Shown here piece by piece: positions 18,332 to 25,507 of a stretch of 64,000 nt of DNA (positions within the stretch are counted from its first letter, which is position 1; each line of letters starts with the position of its first letter). This stretch comes from Vibrio orientalis CIP 102891 = ATCC 33934 (GTDB lineage Bacteria > Pseudomonadota > Gammaproteobacteria > Enterobacterales > Vibrionaceae): the NCBI RefSeq assembly GCF_000176235.1, contig NZ_ACZV01000005.1, forward strand, positions 2,170,001 through 2,234,000, in the 5' to 3' direction. The notes below the pieces were generated by a model. That model made no database searches. It was not told the DNA's origin and saw nothing but the letters and a program-made list of their open reading frames with translations. Both the position numbers and the translations under genes were made by a program.

Positions 18332-18658
18332 TTACTGTTTTACGTCCAGAGTGAATAATTCTAACTTCCACTGCTTACCACTACGGGATAAGGTGACCAC
18401 TTCTGGTTCAATCCGATTAACTCGATAACCACTGACGCTCTCGCCAGCTAATACCACTTTGCCACTTAAGATCGCACGACACTTGCCCACTTCAGAACAG
18501 ACAATACTTTGCAGACTGGGCAGAGGCTTCCTTACTACTTTAGGTGTCGCGGTTGCTTGGTTAGGTTGCTGCCAGCCTAACGGCGCTGTGGGATCCTTTG
18601 ACGCCCAAACATTTAACGAGATGAGTACGCATAAAGCTGTTAGCCATGTTTTAGCCAC
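18332..18658 (-). CDS. mshK: MSHA biogenesis protein MshK (PilP/GspC-like)
   Basis: Small periplasmic protein (108 residues) with a signal peptide (MAKTWLTALCVLISLNVWA) followed by the DPTAPL motif common to MshK. The rest fits a PilP/GspC homology-region fold that contacts the secretin N0 domain. Two cysteines (IVCSEVGKCRA) can form a short disulphide loop. It overlaps the end of mshJ by 8 bp and lies directly before mshL, as expected for the alignment-complex subunit that meets the secretin. Confidence 0.88.
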   Translation of the reverse strand: MAKTWLTALCVLISLNVWASKDPTAPLGWQQPNQATATPKVVRKPLPSLQSIVCSEVGKCRAILSGKVVLAGESVSGYRVNRIEPEVVTLSRSGKQWKLELFTLDVKQ

Positions 18659-19301
18659 CGATAAACTCCTGCCTTGTGCCTAGGGTGTAAACTTCAAGTA
18701 CTAACCGAGCGGTAGGGTACTCTTCTACTGAGTACTGAAAAGCTCGCCAATAGTATTTTACCGGTAGGCTTTCCAACGTTTCTAGGTACTCGACGATCGC
18801 AAAGTAACTCCCGGTCAACTCAATCTTAACAGGGTGTAAATAGTAGCTAGAAAATGACTTATTTTTTTCATCGCTAACAATCGACTCAGCATTCATCGAC
18901 TCTAAAGAGACAAGGCGTAAGCCTTTGGTTCCCGCTAGCACATCTTCTAGTAACTGAGCCATTTCACTCGGCGCTATCAAGCTTTCCACAATCTCAGCCA
19001 GCTGCTGAGAAAGCACCTGACTTTCCGTCATTAATCGCTTGTATTCTAAGTTCAGTTCTTGATCAGGATCTTTCTTTAGTTTAGCTGTCATCACCAGAAT
19101 GTCTGCTTCCAGCCTCTGAGTGCTTAGTTTGGTATTCGAGATCTGCTTGTATAGCGACTGAGTACTTTTTAGCGCAGGTTCAACCACAAAAGTGAATAGA
19201 CATAAAATGATAATGACAAAACCACACAGCGCCACTAGCCACTTTTCGCGCAGACTCATTTGAGTAAACTTCTCACTCCACTGCTGCCAATACTGCTGCA
19301 T
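18651..19301 (-). CDS. mshJ: MSHA biogenesis protein MshJ (PilO/GspM-like)
   Basis: Bitopic inner-membrane alignment protein of 216 residues. A basic N-terminus is followed by one membrane helix (WLVALCGFVIIILCLFTFVV, about 21-40), a coiled coil (about 45-100) and a ferredoxin-like domain. This is the GspM/PilO layout. It is translationally coupled to both neighbours: one base shared with mshI and 8 bp with mshK. Confidence 0.9.
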   Translation of the reverse strand: MQQYWQQWSEKFTQMSLREKWLVALCGFVIIILCLFTFVVEPALKSTQSLYKQISNTKLSTQRLEADILVMTAKLKKDPDQELNLEYKRLMTESQVLSQQLAEIVESLIAPSEMAQLLEDVLAGTKGLRLVSLESMNAESIVSDEKNKSFSSYYLHPVKIELTGSYFAIVEYLETLESLPVKYYWRAFQYSVEEYPTARLVLEVYTLGTRQEFIGG

Positions 19302-20740
19302 TACTTGCTCTCCTGCTTCGTTTTAAGCTCGAAAGTAATAATATCGTGCTCATTTCGGCCTATCTTTAATTTTTCAAAGCTACGCCCGACCAGGTTAATT
19401 TCACTTTTAAATTGGTTGACCCAATTTGGAATCGATTTCGCTTCTCGCGCCAGCCCTTGCAAATCAAGAGTTGTCGCATCAATAAAGATTGAACTTAAAG
19501 AGATATCATCGCGGCCAAGTTCAGAAAGGGAACGCATCACACCGGAGTAACCCTGTTGCTGAGAGTCATCAAACTCTCCAACGGCATCTAAAGAATTACG
19601 TTTTGCCTCAATTTCGAGTTTCAGTCTGGCTACTGCAGCAACTTTAGCAGCCGTCGGCTTATGTTTAGCAAGACGCTCCTCAAGACTGGTCACCTGTTGT
19701 TTAAACTCAGCTTCCTGAGCTCTAAATAACTGCAACTCTTGCTCTAACTGACTCTTTTGAAACTGGAAGTAACTCGCACTTAGCAGTAATACTGCCGCGA
19801 CGGCGCCCCACCCAACAGCGACATTTTTTAGGGTAAGGTAGTCTTTTTTCGGCTTGAGCTCTGCGGGAAATAGATTCACCTCAGCATGGTGAATATCACT
19901 AAGCATCGCCGCTAAAATGGGGCCGGACTCTTGTTCAGAGTCAGACAAGGCAGCAACTTTAACATTCAGCCTATCGCTCAATGCTAGCACTATCTCTTGC
20001 TGCTCTTCTTCATCACAGCAAACTTGCATTTGATGTAACGAAGCTCCTCTCAATTGAGATGAAAGGTAGTCAATAGAGCGCTGTAACTCCAGCGCAATAC
20101 CATCAAGCTGTAAAACGCTACTTGCAACACCCGTTAATGGCGGCGTTACCCCACGAATAGTCCGTTGAAATGCGCATTGCTTTTCAACGTAGGCGCTGAC
20201 ACGAAATTGGCCTCTTTTACTGCGCTGTAGCAATAAGAAATTGGATTTGTCGCCAGCTGTATGTCCCCAGATTTCATCTTCAACCAATACTCGACCAAGC
20301 TCTATGCCCAGCTTCGTCAATGATTCGTATAGACCAACAATAAGCGCTCGAGAAACAACATAGACTTGTCGTTTAGTGCTTAGCGGTAAAGGAGCAGAAT
20401 CAGCGACAATCTCGGTAATGCGCTCACTAATAATTTCCTTGAGTAGGAAAGGCAATGCGCTAGAGATCTCTTCGTCAGGAACGTTAGGTTTCTCGATTTG
20501 ATAAGTTTGATACAGATTAGAGTGAAGAACGACATCCAGTGACACATCAGAAATATTGCGCTCACGGAGGACTTTGACTAACGCCTCTTGCCAAGGAATA
20601 TTATCAAACGGAACCTGTTGTGGTAGGTCATTTCCCACTGCCGACGAGAAAAAAAGTGCACTTGGCTGCACTACAACACCGATGCGTGCTGCAGTTTGCT
20701 TGCTGTTTTTAAATTTACCGAGCAGGGCTTGAATATTCAT
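19301..20740 (-). CDS. mshI: MSHA biogenesis protein MshI (PilM-PilN-like fusion)
   Basis: The 479-residue product combines two parts that are separate proteins in type IVa systems. The first is an N-terminal cytoplasmic domain of about 300 residues resembling PilM/GspL-type actin folds. The second is a PilN-like part with one membrane helix (about 305-325, GWGAVAAVLLLSASYFQFQ), a coiled coil (about 330-375) and a periplasmic domain. It starts the platform genes after mshH with an 8-bp gap. The domain reading is by architecture; alignment would confirm it. Confidence 0.88.
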   Translation of the reverse strand: MNIQALLGKFKNSKQTAARIGVVVQPSALFFSSAVGNDLPQQVPFDNIPWQEALVKVLRERNISDVSLDVVLHSNLYQTYQIEKPNVPDEEISSALPFLLKEIISERITEIVADSAPLPLSTKRQVYVVSRALIVGLYESLTKLGIELGRVLVEDEIWGHTAGDKSNFLLLQRSKRGQFRVSAYVEKQCAFQRTIRGVTPPLTGVASSVLQLDGIALELQRSIDYLSSQLRGASLHQMQVCCDEEEQQEIVLALSDRLNVKVAALSDSEQESGPILAAMLSDIHHAEVNLFPAELKPKKDYLTLKNVAVGWGAVAAVLLLSASYFQFQKSQLEQELQLFRAQEAEFKQQVTSLEERLAKHKPTAAKVAAVARLKLEIEAKRNSLDAVGEFDDSQQQGYSGVMRSLSELGRDDISLSSIFIDATTLDLQGLAREAKSIPNWVNQFKSEINLVGRSFEKLKIGRNEHDIITFELKTKQESK

Positions 20741-20748
20741 TTAGTTAT

Positions 20749-22761
20749 TTACGTTTTCCGCCAACGATTACGTCGACCAACCTGAACTTTATTCGGTGTG
20801 GCGACGACACTCTGTTTCACTGTTTGTTTAGGTAGTAGCTGTTGCTCTGCTTCTAAATAACGCCCTTGTATGCCGTGTACACCTAACTCAATGACAGTTT
20901 GGTGCTCTTGTTTATTATCGACACCAACAGCAACAACCTGAGTCTTTAATCCGGCACACGCCCCTAATAAACTGCGAACAAACAGCTGATTTTCATGGCG
21001 CTGGTCAATTCTCTTCACTAGGCTACGATGCAGTTTTAAATGACTTACCGGTAACTCTTTTAGATAGTGTGTACTGACTATTGAACGACCCGCTTGACCA
21101 ATAGCAACCTGACAGCCTAATCCAGCCAGCATTTTTATCACTGGGCGCATATAATCAAGATGCTGAACGACTTTCGCTTCAGCAAACTCAAAAATCAACC
21201 TTACCCGTAGCTCCGATGAAATCTGTAGCAGCTCATCCCTAAACCACTTGAAGTAGTTTCGATCCGCAAAAGGTACCACATGCAGGTTAATTGCGTAACG
21301 GTTTGAATCCCTTGAATCTTTTAAATATTGCGTAATTGCTACAATAGCCGCTTTATCAAGCACACCTTCATAACCAACCGATTCAACCGCTGAATTAAAT
21401 CGAGACGCTTTCATCACGCCATTTTCTGGATCGTTAATGCGAGCAAATAACTCTAGGTGATCAACTCGCTTCTCTTTCTGCTCATCGAGCATGTAACAAG
21501 ACTGAGAGAAGACGTAAAGTTGATCGGGTTTCAAAATTTGGTCAAGTAGCGTTCTCCAACGGACACTACCTCGTTCTTCGGTCTGCGACGTATGCTTTTG
21601 AAACCGACTCCAAGTATTATTACACTGTAATTGTGCACTTTTCAGCGCGGTTTCAGCTTCATCAATAATTCTAGTTGGACTTTCGCCTTCGTGATACATA
21701 CTCACACCAACATGTACCCAATCATCAAGCGCTAAAGGTTGAGGCGGCTGAATTTTTGCCAACTGTTTTAGACATTGCGTAGCGATATTTGAGACGTCTT
21801 TACTTGATAAGTTCGGGGCAAAAATCGCAAAATCTGAGCTGAAGTAGCGAGATAAGATGACATCGGGATAGCGCTGAATAACATTATTGAGCCCCTCTCC
21901 GACTTGCACTAAGAAGTCATTCGCAATCTGCTTACCCTGCTCCTCTTCGACATCATCCCAATCATTAATTCGCAGCAGCAGCACACCACCTTGCGAGCCA
22001 TGCTCTGAAAGTGCTGACTCTAATTTACTATCAAATAGAATCCGATTTGCCGTCCCTGTCAGTTGGTCTAAGAAAGTTTGGGTTCGAATAAAGGTATCAA
22101 ATCGACTGCGCTCTTGACGGGCATCTTGTAACTCTTCAATTAACCGATCAAGTGCTTCACTTGCGGTATAAGGCCACTCTCGAAGATCCCCTTGAGCGTA
22201 TTCCTCGACGCGACCAGCCAATATCATTCGACCACGCTCTTCAAGCAACTCGGAGCCAAGTAGCTGTTCTTTCAGCCACTTCAAACCTTGCATCAAGCAA
22301 AATACGATTAACGCAACGGCAAGTGTGATTGACCACAAGGCCTGCATGGAATATCCATATCCGATATAAGGCGGCACCGCTTTGAAGCGAATACTGTAGC
22401 CATCATTACGCTCAAGTATGTATTCGGCTTGATATAAAAGAGCAGCATCAACTTTAGACGAAGTATCTTTAAAGCGATAAATCACGCCATAAGATGAGAG
22501 CAGTTCCATCTCTACGATATTGGAGGCTTGCAGCATTTTGGGCATCCAACGCTGCATAGAATAAGCAGCATCTGGATCTTCCATCTCTTTATCAACAACG
22601 TCGACAATCCCTTGCAAAGAGTGATCGAGATACTCTTGCCCCAAACGTTTAAAGGATAAAGTACCTCCCAAGAATAGGATAAACATGGCACTAATAACGA
22701 TGACCGTTACAAACGCAACCAAACGCGTACTTAACTTTAAGGTAGGGGTATACCTCATCAA
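20749..22761 (-). CDS. csrD: CsrD/MshH, degenerate GGDEF-EAL regulator
   Basis: Membrane regulator (670 residues) first identified as MshH and homologous to E. coli CsrD, which directs RNase E-dependent decay of the small RNAs CsrB/C. There are two membrane helices (about 12-34 and 133-155) around a periplasmic region, then a GGDEF-type domain (about 230-375) and an EAL-type domain (about 400-645). Both active sites are degenerate: the GGDEF position reads SSDF (RYFSSDFAIF) and the EAL position reads LELFARI. It is likely not a c-di-GMP enzyme. It lies 8 bp upstream of mshI. Confidence 0.93.
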   Translation of the reverse strand: MMRYTPTLKLSTRLVAFVTVIVISAMFILFLGGTLSFKRLGQEYLDHSLQGIVDVVDKEMEDPDAAYSMQRWMPKMLQASNIVEMELLSSYGVIYRFKDTSSKVDAALLYQAEYILERNDGYSIRFKAVPPYIGYGYSMQALWSITLAVALIVFCLMQGLKWLKEQLLGSELLEERGRMILAGRVEEYAQGDLREWPYTASEALDRLIEELQDARQERSRFDTFIRTQTFLDQLTGTANRILFDSKLESALSEHGSQGGVLLLRINDWDDVEEEQGKQIANDFLVQVGEGLNNVIQRYPDVILSRYFSSDFAIFAPNLSSKDVSNIATQCLKQLAKIQPPQPLALDDWVHVGVSMYHEGESPTRIIDEAETALKSAQLQCNNTWSRFQKHTSQTEERGSVRWRTLLDQILKPDQLYVFSQSCYMLDEQKEKRVDHLELFARINDPENGVMKASRFNSAVESVGYEGVLDKAAIVAITQYLKDSRDSNRYAINLHVVPFADRNYFKWFRDELLQISSELRVRLIFEFAEAKVVQHLDYMRPVIKMLAGLGCQVAIGQAGRSIVSTHYLKELPVSHLKLHRSLVKRIDQRHENQLFVRSLLGACAGLKTQVVAVGVDNKQEHQTVIELGVHGIQGRYLEAEQQLLPKQTVKQSVVATPNKVQVGRRNRWRKT

Positions 22762-22880
22762 TGAAAATCCTTTTTCTACCGCAGAAACTTGTTGTCAGGA
22801 TGGCTGCCCATATAGAACAAATATACTACCTAATAAGTAAAACCTATAACTTATTGAGGTTTATCTTAGCCAATATATAA

Positions 22881-22908
22881 AAAAGCCGCGACATGCGCGG
22901 CTTTTTTT
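22881..22908 (-). terminator. Intrinsic terminator after ssb
   Basis: A 6-bp GC stem (GCCGCG / CGCGGC, 5-base loop) flanked by A and T runs lies 20 bases past the ssb stop on the minus strand. The A-run before the stem makes it potentially bidirectional, but only ssb reads into it. It separates ssb from csrD. Confidence 0.88.
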
Positions 22909-22921
22909 CAATAACAGACAC

Positions 22922-23458
22922 TTAGAATGGGATGTCGTCATCAAAATCCATAGGCGGCTCATTGTATTGAGGCTGAGCTTTCTGCGGCTGAGACTGTGGT
23001 TGCTGTTGTTGAGCAGGTTGGTGCTGCATTGGCTGCTGAGGTTGTCCCCAACCACCTTGCTGTGGCTGAGACTGACCCATGCCTTGCGCTGGAGCGCCAC
23101 CTTGAGCGCGGCCACCTAGCATTTGCATTACGCCGTTAAAGCCTTGCACGACCACTTCTGTTGTGTAGCGGTCTTGACCACTTTGATCTTGCCACTTACG
23201 TGTTTGCAATTGACCTTCAACGTATACTTGCGAACCTTTGCGTAGGTATTCGCCTGCAACTTCAGCCAGCTTGCCAAACAGAGCCACACGGTGCCATTCT
23301 GTTTTTTCACGCTGCTCGCCCGTTGCTTTGTCACGCCATGACTCAGACGTTGCGATAGTGATGTTTGCCACAGCACCGCCGCTCGGCATGTAACGTATTT
23401 CTGGGTCAGAACCCAGATTTCCGACTAAAATAACTTTGTTAACTCCACGGCTAGCCAT
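22922..23458 (-). CDS. ssb: Single-stranded DNA-binding protein SSB
   Basis: Tetrameric SSB for replication, recombination and repair. I chose ATG at 23458 (MASRGVNKVILVGNLGSDPE), the invariant family start; an upstream in-frame start at 23530 has no homology support. The OB fold covers residues 1-112, followed by a Gln/Pro/Gly-rich disordered linker (about 115-168) and the acidic tip PMDFDDDIPF that docks partner proteins. Length is 178 residues. The gene diverges from the qstR-like gene. I see no LexA-type site in the 280-bp gap, unlike E. coli, where ssb and uvrA share one. Confidence 0.97.
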   Translation of the reverse strand: MASRGVNKVILVGNLGSDPEIRYMPSGGAVANITIATSESWRDKATGEQREKTEWHRVALFGKLAEVAGEYLRKGSQVYVEGQLQTRKWQDQSGQDRYTTEVVVQGFNGVMQMLGGRAQGGAPAQGMGQSQPQQGGWGQPQQPMQHQPAQQQQPQSQPQKAQPQYNEPPMDFDDDIPF

Positions 23459-23739
23459 GTTTCGCTCCGTCCAAATAGGTATTGATGTAGAAATAGCGCA
23501 ATAGGATAACACGCTTTCCGTTTGGTACAAATCTTCCTACCAACAATGTCCATTTGCCTTCCACAACAACATTGCTCCGCGCCAATTTTTAGAGGGCGTT
23601 CAAGGTTTATCTGGTCTGAGTAATCGATAAATTACTTTCAAATATGAAATTAAACGCAAAGAGCACACCAAAATTCGCACTCTAGTGCCGCATGCTCCAC
23701 CCTATCAAAAAATATAAAACGTCAGCATGCGAGGAAATT

Positions 23740-24387
23740 ATGGCTAAGAACATTTACAGCAGAACCCTTTACTTTTTGGGCGAAGACACCAACACCACTC
23801 ACCCTGTTATCGATCAGATTGAACAACACATTGATATAGCTATCCCACGGATGGTCGCCGACGACTTATTGTTGGCAATGCAACAACACAAACACCGAAT
23901 ATTAATGATAGACCACCACGACTATACAAAAATTAAAAGCCAGTTACGCGACCTACCACTGGCTAATAAATCGTTTGAAACCATCGTCTTTAATGTCAGT
24001 CATCGCCTGACCACGGATGAGCTGCTCTCTTTTGGCCATCTCAAAGGGCTGTTCTATCAGAGTGATAAGATCGACCTTATCGCAAAAGGCTGTGAAGAGA
24101 TCATTAATGGCGAGAACTGGTTACCAAGAAAAGTTGCATCACAATTACTGTTCCATTATCGCAATGTTGTCGATACGCATACCTCACCAGCGACTGTGGA
24201 CCTAACCACTCGTGAAATACAGATCCTACGCTGTCTAATGGTAGGTTCTTCGAATATTCAAATCGCCGAAGATATGTTTATCAGTGAGTTCACCGTGAAG
24301 TCTCACCTACAGAAGATATTTAAAAAGCTATCGGTCAAGAATCGCGTTCAAGCGGCCGCATGGGCAAAGCAGCATATGCGCCCTTAA
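23740..24387 (+). CDS. qstR: LuxR-type regulator, QstR-like
   Basis: Transcription regulator of 215 residues with an N-terminal receiver-like domain and a C-terminal LuxR/FixJ helix-turn-helix (about 150-210: LTTREIQILRCLMVGSSNIQ, then SEFTVKSHLQKIFKKLSVKN). The layout is of the VpsT/CsgD family. ATG 23740 follows a strong Shine-Dalgarno (GAGGAAAT); a start at 23692 would add 16 unsupported residues. In V. cholerae the gene in this exact position (between ssb and galU) is qstR, which links HapR quorum sensing and TfoX to DNA-uptake and type VI genes. The symbol rests on family plus position, not on alignment. Confidence 0.8.
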   Translation: MAKNIYSRTLYFLGEDTNTTHPVIDQIEQHIDIAIPRMVADDLLLAMQQHKHRILMIDHHDYTKIKSQLRDLPLANKSFETIVFNVSHRLTTDELLSFGHLKGLFYQSDKIDLIAKGCEEIINGENWLPRKVASQLLFHYRNVVDTHTSPATVDLTTREIQILRCLMVGSSNIQIAEDMFISEFTVKSHLQKIFKKLSVKNRVQAAAWAKQHMRP

Positions 24388-24500
24388 CTGATTAACATGA
24401 CACATTTTTGACTTCAGAATTGGCGTATTCATTATCTATTCATGCAAATCATGGTATGGTTGCGCCAGTTCAAAAATATAAAGAAAGTTAAGGTTTTATC

Positions 24501-25376
24501 ATGATCAAAAAGTGCCTTTTCCCAGCAGCAGGCTACGGTACTCGCTTCCTACCAGCAACAAAGTCAATGCCAAAAGAGATGATGCCAGTCGTCAACAAAC
24601 CATTGATCGAGTACGGCGTTGAAGAAGCGATTCAAGCTGGTATGGATGGTATGTGTATTGTTACCGGCCGTGGCAAGCATTCGATCATGGATCACTTTGA
24701 TAAAAACTATGAACTTGAGCATCAGATCAGCGGCACCAATAAAGAAGAACTACTGGTTGATATCCGTGACATCATTGATACTGCTAACTTCACTTATATT
24801 CGTCAGCGTGAAATGAAAGGTTTAGGCCATGCGATCTTAACCGGTAAAGAGCTGATCGGTGACGAACCGTTTGCCGTAGTGCTTGCGGATGACCTATGTG
24901 TCAATGAGCAAGAGGGCGTATTAGCGCAAATGGTGGCGCTGTTTAAACAGTTCCGCTGCTCAATTGTTGCAGTACAAGAAGTACCTGCTGATGAAACACA
25001 CAAGTACGGTGTCATTTCGGGTGAAATGATCAAAGACGACATCTATCGCGTTGACGACATGGTAGAAAAGCCAGAGCCTGGAACAGCGCCAAGCAATTTA
25101 GCGATTATTGGTCGTTATATCCTAACTCCAGATATTTTTGAACTGATCGAAAAAACCGAACCGGGTAAAGGTGGTGAGATTCAGATCACGGATGCACTAC
25201 TGAAACAGGCAAAGGCAGGCTGTGTTCTGGCCTACAAATTTAAAGGTCAACGTTTCGACTGTGGTAGCGTAGAAGGTTACATTGAAGCAACCAATTACTG
25301 CTTCGAAAACTTATACCTAAAAGACACCAAAAAATCTGAATTAGACAAGCAACAAACCACTAAAGAACAAGCTTAA
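24501..25376 (+). CDS. galU: UTP-glucose-1-phosphate uridylyltransferase
   Basis: Makes UDP-glucose from UTP and glucose-1-phosphate for LPS core, capsule and galactose metabolism. The 291-residue product has the nucleotidyltransferase start (CLFPAAGYGTRFLPATKSMP), the metal/uridine region LADDLCV and the catalytic-region motif VEKPEPGTAPSNLAIIGRY. It is monocistronic, with its own terminator at 25399-25434. Length is slightly short compared with about 300 in E. coli. Nothing is missing. Confidence 0.97.
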   Translation: MIKKCLFPAAGYGTRFLPATKSMPKEMMPVVNKPLIEYGVEEAIQAGMDGMCIVTGRGKHSIMDHFDKNYELEHQISGTNKEELLVDIRDIIDTANFTYIRQREMKGLGHAILTGKELIGDEPFAVVLADDLCVNEQEGVLAQMVALFKQFRCSIVAVQEVPADETHKYGVISGEMIKDDIYRVDDMVEKPEPGTAPSNLAIIGRYILTPDIFELIEKTEPGKGGEIQITDALLKQAKAGCVLAYKFKGQRFDCGSVEGYIEATNYCFENLYLKDTKKSELDKQQTTKEQA

Positions 25377-25398
25377 CTGCAAATAGTGTGCATATATA

Positions 25399-25434
25399 AA
25401 AGGCGACTAACACAGTCGCCTTTACTGTTTTTTT
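25399..25434 (+). terminator. galU terminator
   Basis: A perfect 10-bp stem (AAAGGCGACT / AGTCGCCTTT, 5-base loop) starts 22 bases after the galU stop and is followed, after ACTG, by a run of seven T. The T-run is also the centre of the LexA-like site before uvrA. Confidence 0.8.
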
Positions 25435-25442
25435 ATCCAGTA
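25423..25442 (+). promoter_or_regulatory. LexA (SOS) operator candidate for uvrA
   Basis: The sequence TACTGTTTTTTTATCCAGTA matches the gammaproteobacterial LexA consensus (TACTG..N10..CAGTA). The left half CTGT is perfect, the spacer is AT-rich and 8 bases long, and the right half is CCAG instead of ACAG. It lies 66 bp before the uvrA start, where an SOS-controlled promoter is expected. Confidence 0.75.
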
Positions 25443-25507
25443 TTTCTTTGCACATTTGTCACTCTATGTAATACTTAGCCCACTTGTTTTTGCATAGAGT
25501 GACGAGA

